DNA of 64,000 nt from Bemisia tabaci (Eukaryota; Arthropoda; Insecta; Hemiptera; Aleyrodidae), in assembly GCF_918797505.1 (NCBI RefSeq), contig NC_092795.1:35017131-35081130 (forward strand), read 5' to 3'. Positions within the stretch are counted from its first letter, which is position 1. Each line of letters starts with the position of its first letter. Below are positions 10,695 to 24,261 of the stretch, piece after piece. The notes beneath the pieces were generated by a model. It searched no databases, was not told the DNA's origin, and was given only the letters and a program-made list of their open reading frames with translations. The translations under genes were made by a program, and so were the position numbers.

Positions 10695-13600
10695 TTGGAA
10701 GCATTAGAGTCAACATTTGAAACGCTGCTGCAGAATTTGCCGGGAGTATAATCGAGTGTTGAAAGTCAGTAGAATTGAACAATGTAATAATTGCTTTCCG
10801 AAATAAGCGTTATAATAAAAAAACAACGAATCTGAACTGTTAATACTGGAACACACCTTCTGTAAATGTACCTTGCGAGAGATAAGTAAAAAAATAGATG
10901 TACTGGAGGAGAAGTGCTTCTCCACAGAGTTTGAAGAAGGAAAAAAAATGCCCAAATTTACTTACTTCAGCATTTTCGGCAAAATCACTGCAATTTCCGA
11001 ACCTTTTTCTGGCCAGGGGCCAAAATTAAATGATTATGAAGGGCCACTTAGATGTTGTAGATAAAAATAGGACTGTTGAAAAAGTCGCCGTTTTCAATAA
11101 ATATGTTCCCGGAATGGAAGAGTTAGGTTAAAAAATTTAGAGTTAAAAAATTACCATGAGCCGAGTGCCGTAGGTTAAGGGCCCGTTCGCCAAAACTAAT
11201 CGGAACTGTATGAATGAATTGCTCCTTTTAAAAATCAAAACAATATCGAATTGCGATATATTACACAGTTAAGATAGGGCTATGTCCTGTCGTAAGCGGC
11301 GACATACAGTCGATATCATTTCAATAATCGCCCCAATGGCCACGATAGTTGTTAGACGTTTACGGTTTCCCTGGTAACCTTTGTTTGCTATCAGCTGATA
11401 TCGAGTAAATGACTAGGAAGCTCCAACCCAGTGGTTAAAGCTTCCTTAACCGCGAAAACTTTAAAATTCAAATTTTCAAATTTTGAACGTAAAGTACATT
11501 TTTTCCATCACGAGATAAAAGCACAAACAAGTTTTGAATTGTTGACTGTATCACCATGATTCCAAAAATACAATACACAACATAGCATTGACTAACAATA
11601 AAACAGTATGCAATAAAATAAAGTCATGACAAGGAACATAGCCGAAAATGGCGCCGATTCCCATCAACCAACGCGCGGTCTCTACAATGTAACATGCTGC
11701 ATTGATACTCCCCAGCTGGGACCGTCCGGAATAGCAGCTCTAGTGCAAGCACCAGAGCCGCTAAAATCACGTATAGCTGTATAATACATTCACTTCACTA
11801 CAGATGTAAAATCGATTAAACTGTCTTATTTTCATTATTTGCACTATTAACTTTATTATATGCATTATTATTTTCATCATTTTGGCTTCATCGCATAAAC
11901 TTTGTCAATCATAAATCCTTTATATTCAAAAGCACGTGGCCGTATAATATATGCACTTTACCGCAGTCGATACATAAATACAATATTTAAAATCATGCAT
12001 CTATCAGACTTGTCAAATCTTCATTACCAACCTCTACATCTGTTCATCATCATTATACTCAGTCATATCCATTCCTTTATCATTCCAAAAAACTGCGGTA
12101 TAGCAGAGAGACTTAAGGAAAATTCATTGCTCCATAATATACGCGTTTTCAACTCAGAAGAGTTCTTAAGCAAGGAATGAAACATGTCCCATCGGAATGT
12201 ATCAGTTAATCTCAATGTCAAATAATAACTGAGAAGTTGAACATAAATGTTTTGCTCTATTTCTTAAAAAGCACGTGGTCTCTGTTGCTCTTGAAAACTA
12301 GTTGATCGAGTTTTTAAAACTCACGAGTGCACTGAATTAATCGATGCATTTTATGGACACGTAGCGGTTTCAATTTTAGCCGCCAGTGATCCAATTTCAA
12401 TGTTAGCGACCAACAGTAAAATAAATACAAGACTGGTACACCATGTTTTGATCGTTAATTTCGGTGTAAACGTATTGAACTGTCAATCGAACTATCAAAA
12501 ACAAAAAAATCAACTATCTGATTCACAGGTTTCTGCCCACTTGACGTCTTTGTTGTTGATTAAAGTGTAGGTAAATGACATTTGGGATGGGCAGAAAATT
12601 ATTTGACGTCATTTTAGGTCAATTTTTCTGCACAAAATACTTTGTAAAAAATACTTCGCGAAATTGGGCGATTATAATTGAAACTATTCTCTGATCTGAT
12701 TTACTTACATCAGGTGAAAATGTTTCAAAGTTTTGAAACATTGATCGACATGAAAAGGTTTTTAAAGTTTGAAGAAGGGTTTTGTTCACAGTACAGTACT
12801 AAAAACTTCTTTGTCTAGTGACGTACCTATTAATGTTTGCCTTCACACAAACAAAATTAGCAGGTGACGGCATTCTTTTATCGTGGAGGAGGTGTTGAAA
12901 AATTGCTGTTTGAATTAACAATATTTCATTCTCACTTTAAATCCACGGGTTAGAATTGATGTTATGTCTATGAGATAATAGACGGATTATTTTTTTCAAG
13001 GACCATTCACGAAAATTTGCGAGGTTTTTTCATCTTTGTAAAAAATAAGAATACATTTTTGAACAAAAACAATGCAGTGGCAACCTTACCCAATGACTTG
13101 CTTGTAAACACAATTGCAATATCATTCCGGATGGTGCTTAGAATTTTATTCATTCACACATTGGGAGTAGAGGCACTATGGGATGGGGCTTCGAAAGAAT
13201 GTTGCCTATCATCGCACACATGAATCAAATTTGACTCCATTTTTTCATGCACTAACAAGTAAATTACTCCTAAAGTAATAGTCCTAAACTGATTCCGGAG
13301 AGATGTTGAAACAGCTTATAGTATGTGTAGTCGGAACGCATATTTGAAGGTTGGAAAACTCAAATTTTTTTGTCTTTGAATTTGCAAAGGAAGAGAGCGC
13401 ATTTACTGGACCAATTTTAACAGAAACGCAACAAGTCACATTTAAAAAGAAAAAAGAGAAAAAAATAAAAAAATAAAATAAAAACAAATAAAAACAGAAA
13501 AAAAATGAGTCGGGATTCCAACTCATTTTTTCAAAACTACTCGAGTAGTTTTGAAATTTAGACCCCATTGTTGACCTCAGACACACTAAAACAATTTTTT

Positions 13601-15354
13601 GACTTTGCCATCCATCGTAGTATGACGATGGATAGTTGTTTTACAATTTGGCTGAGCAAAGAATACCGCGACATCAGTTAATCGTTCATAAGAAAATTAG
13701 AATAGCTTATTTTTTCGCTAAGGAAAGAAGACAATGACACCACTTCCTCATTTGTAAGATTGGTGTGGCTCATTTGTTCACGTTTCCCCTTTTTCATCAT
13801 TAGTTCGTGTTTTAGTTTTTATTTTTTACTAATGTCATGACTTGATACATCCCCGACACTGCCGTATTGTGTATTAAAGCCAGCGCATTCAAATGGATAT
13901 CTCGAGACCGTTAATCTCTCATTTTTTTCATTGATGCCAATTTTTTCCCTCTGCGCTTCACTTGTCCAACCAGCACGTCCTTTCGGGATACGGAAGATCA
14001 TAAACATTCAAAATAATTTTTTTTTATTCTCTCCTATTCTTTCTTCCTCTCTCCTTCTTTATCTTCTCCTTCAGCGAAGTGATTCTGCGACATTCAAAGT
14101 CCAAAGCTAACGGATTATTCTTCCCTGAAGTTTTGGCAACTTTTTCTTCACTACAGCAATGTAGCATAAGCTGGTAGCGTTTTAAAAGAAGAAAATGGCG
14201 AACTGTTTTACATTTTAAATTTCAGCGAATTTTAGTCAATTTAAAGAGATTCGTCAAAAATTCACCTGCAGTGTACAAACAAAGTGTAACCGCTACTGAG
14301 TAAATACACGAATTGAGGAATAAGGCTTTGCAACGTTGCAATGTTGTGATATTCCTGTAGTTCTGCCTCTCATATTAAAATCATTTCATTCGTGGAAAGG
14401 TAATACACTTTTTCTGGATCGCAATATTTCGATACACCCGTCCATACTTTAATTCTTAAAGAAGGAAATAAAAAAGAATGTTTTTGCTCGATATTTTGAG
14501 TATGTTCATTGAGGATTCAAAAAAAATCATGCTAAACTTCTCAAATTAAAAATGTTAAGTTTTACGTAATGAAGTTGAGTATCTCGAGGAAATTAAAACA
14601 ACACAATCCAAAGAATAGATAATTTTAGTTTCGATGCTGTGTACTCCCCCAAACACTGTTTTCTTCGAGACCAAGGAACTTGTAAATTAAATTGTTCAAA
14701 ACCTAAATAGTATAACCTGCTTTACAAATAATTCTCGTGATTTTCAGTTCATATGACGGATGAGTGCGTGGTTTCAATTGCTCCCCCCTCCCCTTTTTGG
14801 AGATCAGTATGTGTTTACATCCCATCTCCCTACCCCCATTCCCTTCTTACTTTGTGACGATATCGATATTTGCCGGTTTATTGAGAAATTGTCACTATGA
14901 AAAAATGAACACTTAATGCAGGACAATAAAGTTCAACAGTTTCTTTTTTTTAAAGGCGCGGCGATCGACTTCAATTTTTTTTTAGAAGCTGTCTTGCTTT
15001 TGTTGAGTTATGCAAGAGTCCTCATTTTACCGTTTGTGACTGGTCGTTCTGACATGACAATCCGTAAACTTCCGGGGGTCAATGAGTGCATAAATTGACG
15101 GTGTTGCAACGGACACCGGAAAAAACCCGTCTGCATGTCTTAAGTCACCACAAAAAAAACAAGAGAAAAATAATCAAAACAGAGTTCCGCACTCAGAATC
15201 GTTTTTAAGAACATTCTCATACCCTGAAAAAAGAATGAGGGACGAAATGGGGGGGAGGGGGGAGACCAACTATTAACAACCAAAATTTAGGGAAAAGAAT
15301 ATTGCATGCGTGGTGACTAAAACCACCCGCACCTGGTTTTTCCTCGATAATTGG

Positions 15355-15426
15355 GCGTATTTATGCTAGAACTGACTATGTTACACGCAATCCTTATGCA
15401 CATAGTTCCTTTTAGCACCAATATGT
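15355..15426. mobile_element. Degraded small foldback, ATTTCTGCCAAACGG family
   Basis: GTATTTATGCTAGAACTGAC ... GCACATAGTTCCTTTTAGCA resembles a shortened, diverged version of the elements at 18928 and 51993. Confidence 0.4.
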
Positions 15427-16847
15427 TCAATTGGGTCGGACGAAGTCGAAGACTGTGAGGACGCATTGGGAATCAAAAAGTTCGGAAAATTTGGACCTGA
15501 ATCGATGCAAGAAAAATCCAAAATCTTTTAGTCTCTGTCCGGAATATTGGGCCCTGAAAAAACCCCTTCATAAAATATTATGGTTTTTAACCCCGAGGAA
15601 TTTGAATTTGACGGTCTCGAAACCTCCCGGAGCCGCATTAATGAGGTGGACGATTACTGGCAATATTGTAGTTTTTGACATAACACGCTTCCATTTATTT
15701 TATTCATACAGAGTCATTTGCTGAATTATTGAATCCCTAATCGTCAAAAAGTAAAATGTGTTCATTCTCACGCAAGAACGTAAAGATTGAATACGTAATC
15801 GTGTGTGAAGGCTCATCGTGGTCAGAGAAAGTAACCTCATAGTGAACGTAAGTACATACGATAGTTTTATTAGGTGAACAAATTGTGTAGCTGAGGAACA
15901 TCATGATCAAATAGTCTTCAAAATGGGTACTAAGAATTGTGCTTGTATTAGAGGGAGAGGCTGAGCTCGTAATGTCTGCAATATTGAATGATGAAATTTT
16001 ACAGCCCTCTTTTCAAAATTAACGAAAGGTTAATTACCCAGTGTATGTGAGGTAGTCCATTTCAAAGTAGTTGCCCTTGAACTATTAGCTGTTCTTTCAA
16101 TCTTGGAATCTCGGATCACTGTTCTGTGACATTCTCTATATGGACTATGAAGTATTACGTGGTCTTTTTTATTTTTTTCTCGAGAACATTTAAAAAATTG
16201 GCCGACGACAATTTATTGATAAAATATGTCTCTATTTTTATGGAAATCAAGTTTTATATTCTATCGAGATATTTCTATTTATACCTCAAAGGACAGTATC
16301 TTCCAATTTTGAAGCGTCGGTGATTAACATGTATATGTATGTCTTCTTATTCAGATAAATATTTATTATTTCAGTTAATCAATTAATTAGTTATTTTTAG
16401 GAAACTTTAAGAACACAAGCAACATTGTCTGGCACATGTTTGAACATGTCATGTGTCAGAAGAGTTCAATGACCTCAAAACTTTCAGCCTTTCATTCAAA
16501 AATCATAGTTGCGTAGTGATTTTTGAAGCCAACGGGTTGTCAACTTCTAATACCTGCACGGCATCAATGATTCTTTTGAAAATTTTCGGTTCAAGTAGTA
16601 GTTGAATTCGGGCAACCTGGAGTTCGTTAGAAAATCAAAAGAGTATATACTTTGTTTACTTCACGAAATTGTGGGATACTCAAGAATATAACATTGCAAA
16701 AACATAAGGAATTATATTTTTTCTGAAATAGGTGTAGAAAATGGAAAGACCACATAAAAAAAAAAAAAAAACTGCATTCTCCATTACGAGAATCATTTTA
16801 AAGTAAGAATTATTGGGTGCGTACAGAGAAGGACGATGAAAGTTTCA

Positions 16848-17091
16848 TTCAAGGAAAAACGCCGTATGAACATTCGAGAATTGCCAAATTTCCCACGATA
16901 AAACATGTATTTTTGAGACATTCATGCATATTTTTTCTTGAAATTTTCAGATATTTTGGATTAAATTGCATACAAAATTGTCTGATCATTTTGGAAAAAA
17001 ATATTTAAAATTTACCAATAAATTCGGTTTTTAGTGAAAGAAATCTGGCAGCGTTTAAAGGCTCACACGGCGTTTTTTCTTAGCACGGCAG
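16848..17091. mobile_element. MITE family 1, left end truncated
   Basis: The left side begins within the family end (AAGGAAAAACGCCGTATGAA). The right end is complete (TTCTTAGCACGGCAG). About 400 bp from exon 1 of gene A, inside intron 1. Confidence 0.78.
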
Positions 17092-17498
17092 TATGGCTGT
17101 GCAATTTTCTCTTCATTCAAGAACATCGCTGACATGTCTTAAAGGCGACATCATTTAATGCATCTTTTTGAAAACTATTTTTCTTCTCTTTTTTGCAAAA
17201 GAACTGATCATGCGCATTGCTAATCCATCTTAATGTGTGTAGTTGCCAAAAGGAAGGGAGAAAAACGCGAGCACAAGGTAAGTACGTCAAGGGGTCAAGG
17301 TTTTTTTCGAGGGCCCTTAATTTTGAGATAGAATGATGATGACTGTTAAGTCGAGTTCACTCCTACCCCGGAATCATTTCAATGCATACTTTGGGTCATT
17401 GTATTTCAAACTAATACCAGAGGCAAACGCAGGAAAAACCTTAACTCAGGGTAAAATTCTGCATAAACACATCACCATGAAAGATAAAAAGTACTCAC

Positions 17499-17516
17499 AA
17501 TTCCAAAGGCTCGCAT
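17499..17516 (-). CDS. Gene A, coding exon 1 (start codon)
   Basis: ATG at 17516-17514 in the context GCACCATG, followed by codons for MRAFGI and a consensus donor, ATT|GTGAGTAC. Only 18 coding bases. It joins in phase 0 to exon 2, where the hydrophobic run continues. The start is chosen for the good initiation context and because it gives a normal signal peptide. An initiator-like TCAGTCAG lies about 30 bp upstream on the minus strand. Confidence 0.75.
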
Positions 17517-17640
17517 GGTGCTGACTTCTCCTCGAACTTCAAACTGACTGATTGACCGGTGTGGTCCAGAAGCTGTAGTCGTCTCGCCCGCGTTCAAGGC
17601 CGATGTACTTAACGTTAGGCGCACTCTATTGGCAGCAGGT
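17517..17640 (-). promoter_or_regulatory. Probable 5' UTR and core promoter of gene A
   Basis: Minus strand: CAATCAGTCAGTTTGAAG, an arthropod-type initiator (TCAGT), about 30-35 bp before the ATG. No TATA box at -30. The GC content is locally higher than in the surroundings. A more distal start in the 18.5-18.85 kb patch is also possible. Confidence 0.35.
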
Positions 17641-18499
17641 CAAACCAATGGCACTTCTGTTTTCTTTCTGCGAAAAATATTGGCTTTCGATAGATGATAT
17701 GAGCAAATTCACTCCAAAATAACTTTGTGCGAAGGATTTAAACTTAAGAACCCAGGACATTTAGGGCAAGTGGCCGTAATTTGAAAAATTTCAAATTAAG
17801 TTTCTAGGTTGGATATTTGAAATTAGACAAAGTAAACCAGTTTCAACCTGGTTTTCGCCGGCTAACCAGTACGCTTTTCAAGCTTTGATGTATTGAACTG
17901 GTGAGAAATTAGTTGCCAAACGCAGATAATCAATCGTCCTAACCTAGATTGCATTTCTAAAGATTTTTCCAGATTTTTGGATTGAAAATGCCCGAATATA
18001 TGCAGATGAAAATTTTCTCTGGAAATTTCGATCATTTCATAATATTTTTTTAGAATTTTTAGTTCTGATTTAACGCTACTCGCCAGATTGATCAATTTTT
18101 CTAAAAAGTCAATTATTTATAAGTTTAAGTATCAAAGTTAAGCACGAAACATTTTGGGTAATGAAATGTTAAAAAAATTTTCGTCTTACATCAATTTTTT
18201 CTCTATAAATGGCTAACCATTCAGACTTTTTTTTTTCAAAACATGCGCGATTTAATAAGTCTTAAAAATTTAATTATTTGTCCTGGCATTTGAAAAAAGT
18301 TTAGATTTGACTATCATTCTGCGACGAACTAACTTCAAAGTCAAACATTCACCAAAAAAAAGAAGAAAAAAAAAGAAAATTCAAACTTACCTTTCCTCTG
18401 AAATCCTACACGAAGATATACTTCCTAATCAGGAAAATCAAAGGGAAACAGGGAGGGGGGGGGGGGTTGGCGTGAATATAAACCCGTTAAAATTATAGA

Positions 18500-18850
18500 T
18501 TCTTAGCAGCACTAGAATTCGCAACTATCCTAATCGACCGACTGTTAATCGAAAAGGAGCGAGGTTCTCCTGAGTGGGTGACACACTTGCTTTCGCGGTT
18601 TCCGAAACGAGTAAAAGCTCGTTCCCTGATTCCAAACGACGAGTAGTTCGCGCGTTTGACAAGGAGGCACGAGTGTTTTGAGCGGAATCCAGCGGCACGC
18701 CGCAGAGAAAGTGGTAGAAATAATAACGGAAACGAAGTGGTTAAGTCGTTTCCCGCTTTGAGCTTTTTGTCCGGTGTCTGGATTTTTAATTCATTCAAAG
18801 TTGCGCGAGGATTCCGAGCGCCTTACGATCACCTCAGCAATTAATTTTTT
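18500..18850. promoter_or_regulatory. CpG-rich patch upstream of gene A
   Basis: A locally CpG-rich, low-repeat segment with many CGCG/ACGA steps, 1.0-1.3 kb upstream of exon 1 of gene A in its transcription direction. Open frames exist on both strands (18493-18798 minus, 18656-18844 plus), but they overlap and read like translated UTR. An upstream promoter or non-coding exon is the simplest reading. Confidence 0.3.
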
Positions 18851-18927
18851 TCTCTCCGATATCATCGAACTTATTTCATGGTTCCCACCGTGTTTTTGAA
18901 TAAATCCATCCCAGAAGTGCAAATATA

Positions 18928-19047
18928 GACGTATTTCTACCAAACAGAGCTATGTGTATTATGACGTGAGCCCTGTTACGCATATATTCTTATGAGTATC
19001 CGGGGCCATGTATTAATGCACATAATTCCGTTCGGCAGAAATACGTC
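18928..19047. mobile_element. Small foldback, ATTTCTGCCAAACGG family
   Basis: Left GACGTATTTCTACCAAACAG, right GTTCGGCAGAAATACGTC, with matching internal blocks (ATGTGTATTATGACGTGAG and ATGCACATAATTCC). About 120 bp and almost entirely self-complementary. Confidence 0.75.
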
Positions 19048-20295
19048 CGGATATCGTGCAGTTTTTTATAGTTGTCCGGGGTTTGAAGACTCGTTGAATG
19101 ACGGATGAACTCTCTGACGAAGGCTAATGAAAATAACTAAAACAGGAATGATATGATGACTCCTGAAATGTATCATAAATTATGAATTAGGAAAAAAATT
19201 CCATTCCATTCAGATTCATTTTCACAACTCATCATGCAACTCCTATTAACATTACAAAATTAGTAGGAATTTTTTGTCAATTTATTGGTTAGTCCTTTTT
19301 CACAACAGTTTGTCCCTGTAAGTACTGTTTTTGTAAAAAAATTTAAATTGCATTTTTGATGAAATTGATCGGAAAAGTTTAGACAGAAATAATTAAGAAG
19401 ATAACGAACGAAATGGAGACAAATGGGTTGAATTAAAAGGCTGATTTGAACTGAAACAAAGGCAATGTCTTTTTATTAATTCAGTAGACAAGTTCAATAT
19501 GAAATTATCATAAATTCTTGTAATAGACTTCTGTAAAATAACAGAAAAATTAAAAACAACATCCTACATGACCTCACCCCAAAGGAAAGAGGAACAGAAT
19601 TATACTATTATTTCTAGTTTTTCTGCCGTATTGAAGTAGTACTTAGTTACTTATTGTTAGTTAAGTACTTAGTTTAAGTAAATACTTACACAATTGCGAA
19701 GTTTTTACTGTACAAGACTCTTCTTTTTAATGAAGTTTAATAAACACACCTCTCAAATTTTAAAACCATCAGGAGCAAGCATATGGGTACAGGTAAGCTC
19801 CTGAAGCACTTCTCTCTTTGAAACCTCAAAGGGGGACCTGAGGGATCTCACCCTGAGGGACTAGGTCCTTAACTAACCGCAGAACCTTTGACATCAAGTA
19901 CCGCCATTTTGAGGATGTTGGTGATACCTCGGGACCAAAACAAACCAAGAGCACGTGTTCCTGCTCCAAGTTTATGAATCTTTCATAAATTATACATGAA
20001 TGCATACCGACAAATATTCAGAAAAGATGCTCTTGACCTCAGCTTCGGTTCAAAACACTGGATGTAGGTCGACGGTGTGAGATTATTCCACGCGACCTGA
20101 CACTGAAATGTTTCGAGCGTTTTTCCCTTTTCAATCAGCTGTTCTCTCTGCGAAAGCACTGATGCTTTCTCATTTCTAAATCTAGTCAGATGATTCCTTG
20201 TTACGTTCTGTTTGTCTACAGATTTGCGGTTCCGACGCTTTTCTTCCTCCTAACCGCACTCCCTCGGTCTGATTAATCAATGCAAATTTTACTCC

Positions 20296-20459
20296 GAGTG
20301 GCGTGGCGTGCTTTGCGATATATCGATTGATACGCCACTCAAATCTATGAAAAAAGATCGATTATCAGGGTGTTCGCAGTGAATACCTTGGTAATCGATT
20401 CTTTACCACAGCCTCAAATGGCGAGATATCGATAATCGATCATTCACGCCACGCCACTC
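20296..20459. mobile_element. Small foldback, AGTGGCGTGGCG family
   Basis: Left GAGTGGCGTGGCGTGCTTTG, right ATTCACGCCACGCCACTC. The interior carries ATCGAT-rich inverted blocks (GCGATATATCGATTG near the left). Same family as 51580 and 60603, about 164 bp. Confidence 0.8.
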
Positions 20460-20729
20460 ATTTACACTGGATGTAGGGGAATCAGTGGCACAGAATACGT
20501 TGAATCTCCAGGCTACAAAAAACAGTTTTCAATTGAAAAAAAAAATGCATATAAGAACCGGCCGATACGAAATCATTGGGCTTTAATGAAAAAATTAGGA
20601 ACAAAGTAAGAATAGAAAAAAATCCATGATATTTAATTAAGCATTCTCTGACAACCTCTCTAAGAAAGGAGCATAATTATATTATCATAGCATTTGACAT
20701 TTCACCGAATTTTATTTTAAGTATTAACT

Positions 20730-20893
20730 ACAAGCCAGAGGCGGATCCAGCAATTTGGCAACGTCGGATTCCCTCCATTTAAGTTATGTTAAATAATCGA
20801 TTCTTGTCGGAGCACTTGGCCCTTCCAAGAATCGATACATTTCCATAGGTTTAAATGGAGAAAAAATTTTTGTCAATTTGCTGGATCCGCCAA
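20730..20893. mobile_element. Foldback with GGCGGATCCAGCAA ends
   Basis: GGCGGATCCAGCAATTTGG on the left and CAATTTGCTGGATCCGCC on the right, with the inner inverted block AATCGATTCTTG / CAAGAATCGAT. About 160 bp. Confidence 0.78.
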
Positions 20894-21694
20894 TGCTATA
20901 AGCAAACCTCAAAAATTCATTGATACCTATTACGTAGTTGTCACCACTCTCCCATACGGCGGAGTATATCTTATACATATGGGCAGGTCGTAAAAGCATG
21001 TGTCGGTAGGTACATGCAAATTATATAGTAAAAATACAAGATGTATAATTTATTCCTTCATTTATTATACATATCCGTATAATTAATACACTTCAATTAC
21101 CGATAGGCTGTACGCCCATGCATGCATGGTCGATACATTATTGAGGCCTCCAAAAACGAGTGATACGTCTATTCCTGTAATTTGTATTTTTCCATGCTAT
21201 AATTGTATGCGAACAGGGTTTTTTTTATCTTTTTCTTTACTACGTAAGGTCTCAATTTAGGTTCATCGGATTCCATTAAAATTTTTTTCTTGACGATCTT
21301 ATAGTAGTGGAAATTACAATATTGCCGTGGAGCACAGTAATTGATATTGTTACGACGATATCGTCCGAGTTCAGTCAAACTGTGAATCATGGGACATTTC
21401 TGGAATACATTGAAAATGATTACTGGATTATAATTAGGAATTTTGGTGCTCATGTTTATTGCGTGCTCAATAATATTTCTCAATGTCATAGGACAGGTAT
21501 GGACGACTTGTTAAGAATACTAAGACATGCACGGTACGGCTTGTTTCAGACATTTGTTTCAAAATTTAATTTTTCCCAATAACTTACGTTTAAATGCAAT
21601 TACATCTGAAGTTTCTAAAAAATATATGATGTATAAAATGAAGAGAAGCTCGCACGTGGAAAATTTCCAGGAAATGTAATTTTGTGTGTTTTAA

Positions 21695-21695
<1 letters not shown>

Positions 21696-21746
<51 letters not shown>
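21696..21746. repeat. Poly(A) run of about 51 bases
   Basis: An uninterrupted A tract. It could be a retroposon tail, but no LINE or SINE body is recognisable upstream, and the length in an assembly is unreliable. Confidence 0.9.
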
Positions 21747-21749
<3 letters not shown>

Positions 21750-23082
21750 GAGAAATTTCATGTTCCAGCTCTCCAAGCCATGACTGAACAATATGATTAA
21801 CTTAAATAAACAAGACGAAACGCGTTTTGGGCTGAATTTTCTTTGTTTGTTTTTAATTTAATAACATTTTCAAATCTCCTTTAAGCACATCGGGCCTGCA
21901 TCCTGAAAACCTTAGAAATCAGCAGATATCCATGTGTCCCACCCTCATTTGTAAGAATCTTAAACTCTGGTGGCCCATCAAAATCATGGGCCGTTTTCAT
22001 GATCATCCTAGGCCTCCACACTGTTTATTATTGTCATTCGGAGACATTTAAGGTTTAAAGCAGAGGTACACAAATCATAAACAAATGACACTTTTTATGC
22101 AATTAGAGCGAAATTCAAAGATTTAATTTTGGAAATAGATCTTTTGCATTTTAATTCTAATCCACCCTGAGACTGAGAAATAATATTTATGAAAGGACGA
22201 GTATACTGTGGGTTTTGCAAACTTAAAGGTAGGGCCGCGCCTACCTGACAGCTTTTTAAAATCATACATTTTTTCAAATTCATAGAATTTATTTCTATGT
22301 ATTTATAGGTCAGGAGAAAACTTATTGCAATGATTTGAAAAAATTTGGTTCCGCATTTTTACTGCTATATACTTTGCTGGTGGTTCATAAAATTTATCTT
22401 TTTTTTATGTATAGCCATGTTATAAAGTCCTCCATAAATTTACCCTAAACGCGACGTTGACTATATAAGACCTTCTTAAGGAATAGAGGAGTTTAAAATC
22501 TGGCTATGAATACGGCTTTGAATCTCACATGAGCCGAAGATAATAAGTGGCGAGCAGGCTACATAAAGAGCCTTCAAATATTTGGGATACTTCACCGAGA
22601 TAAGGATCAGTAGGTATAGACGCTATTACCACGCAATGTAAATATGTGAACTTACTGTATACCTGCGTTGTAGAACGTTGTACATGAAGTCAGATAATAA
22701 ATAAATAATACATCATACTAAAGTCTGTTTTGGAAAGCAGTCCTTCCTCAGAACGTAGAAAGCGACGGGATCACAAATTGGGCACGACTGAGGATATGAC
22801 ATACCTATTATTTCTTTCGGTCAATATCTTCAGTTCTTGAATATATATTTTCTCCTTTGTCGAATATTATGACATTGCTTCACTACATCACTAGTTTACT
22901 TCAATTCTAGCCCTGTCAACACTACTAGCAAAAGTTCACGGAACTTTGCGTGAAAGTTAAGTTCCGTATACCTATCTCTGTGTGGACAAGGCCTTCCATT
23001 CGTAGGAAATGAATGAAAAAATTATGAAAGAACAAACATAAATGTAGTTTAATGATTTTAACTTCCGCCGCCGCGCCGCGCA

Positions 23083-23300
23083 GACTGCACTGTGTTTGGC
23101 GCAATGCGTGAAGTATTCCGACAGTCTTGTATAGGCGCTAAGCGTTTCACGCTGACCGCAGTGTCTTTGGCGCAAAGCGTGAAGTATTCATGCATTCATG
23201 TAGGCGCTATCCGTTTCACGCTGACTGCAGTGACTGCACTGTGTTTGATGCAATGCGTGAAGTATTCGTGCAGTCTTGTAGGCGCTAATATGTGTTACAT
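23083..23300. repeat. Three tandem ~70-bp units (GCGTGAAGTATTC repeat)
   Basis: Three head-to-tail units containing GGCGCAATGCGTGAAGTATT, CAGTCTTGTAGGCGCTA and CGTTTCACGCTGAC with some divergence. The same unit, in either orientation, recurs near 25920, 35800, 53560 and 56500. Confidence 0.82.
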
Positions 23301-23559
23301 GCCGATCGCCGCGCCGAGGGCTTCTCCTTTTCATCTCAAGTCCTCGTCATCATTTCTCTCTAAGTCGCGCCGTTCATGGCCAAATTGCGCGTTTGGTTTC
23401 TCTCTTAACTCGACTAATTAAAGGTGCTGTCTCTTGTATCACTGAAAGACGACAAAATTATAAATTACTTTACTCTCAGGAAATGAAAGATTTTGTTGCC
23501 TTTTCTGGTTTGTAATTTTGTTTCTAAATACGATTTTTTTTATACCTACATTTAAAAAA

Positions 23560-23637
23560 ATTGCAAAATTTGCCGCCCCTTAGATTTGCCGCCGTGGGCC
23601 GCGGCCCATGTGGCCATTCCCTTAATCCGGCCCTGGC
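23560..23637. mobile_element. Right end of a hAT-like element
   Basis: GCGGCCCATGTGGCCATTCC then CTTAATCCGGCCCTGG: reverse-complemented this begins CCAGGGCCGGATTAAG, a hAT-type terminus. The left end was not found, so the limits upstream (possibly including the tandem units at 23083) are unknown. Confidence 0.45.
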
Positions 23638-24261
23638 ATGTACTCTTTAGGGTTTGACTTTTCCGGTGGTGGCATATTAGTAAACATGAATGACCGGGAA
23701 AGTAGGAGCATCATTATGAAAATGTGATTTTTACGTGGTCTTTGAAATTTGTTGAAATGGTCACTGAAAGTATAGGAAAACCTAAAACATCCTGATCATT
23801 ACTTTGAGAAAAGCATATGACATAGGACGCACCACGTTTTTTTGTCAGCAAACGGAAAAAATAATTCAACCTTGCGACAATCTCCCCGCATCACATAAAG
23901 CACTGCAGTGAGCTATAATTAAAGGCAATAATCTTAAAAGAGCAAGGAATTAGTTTTTGTGAGCACAAAACGAATTCATTTCTCGGAACGCTTATATTGA
24001 AAGATGCAAAGAGTCGATTGAATTTTTCCGCCATTTTAAATGGAAAGAAGTACTTTCCAAATTTATAATCTGTCATTAGACTTGGAGATTCATGAAGTCT
24101 TTTCAGCAGGCAGAAACAGATGAGAGAAACACTGGGTTTTTTAAAATAAATATAAACTTTTGATGTGATTGAGTAAGGAGTAAAAGGAGAACACAAGCAA
24201 AAACGCGGAAAGTATATTGACGGCGATTAGCGGAAAAAGGTTCACAAATAACTTTGACATG

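Larger units (their letters stand above)
4281..17498. other. Intron 1 of gene A (13.2 kb)
   Basis: A long intron between the minus-strand donor GTGAGTAC (17498-17491) and the acceptor at 4281. It holds MITEs, two hAT-like elements, a mariner relic and an orphan exon-like frame (9340-9474). Stretches such as 11100-15350 and 15430-16840 show nothing I can name beyond AT-rich sequence, homopolymers and a G-rich patch near 15250. Confidence 0.6.

Noticed and set aside
21169..21582. Overlapping open frames of 106 (minus) and 91 (plus) codons
   Set aside because: Both strands are open over the same AT-rich stretch, neither has a convincing splice context, and I recognise no family. Kept out as chance frames, though the minus frame could be tested by homology search.
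23083..23300. CRISPR-like spaced repeat
   Set aside because: The units are contiguous ~70-bp tandem copies with no spacers, in a eukaryotic intergenic region.
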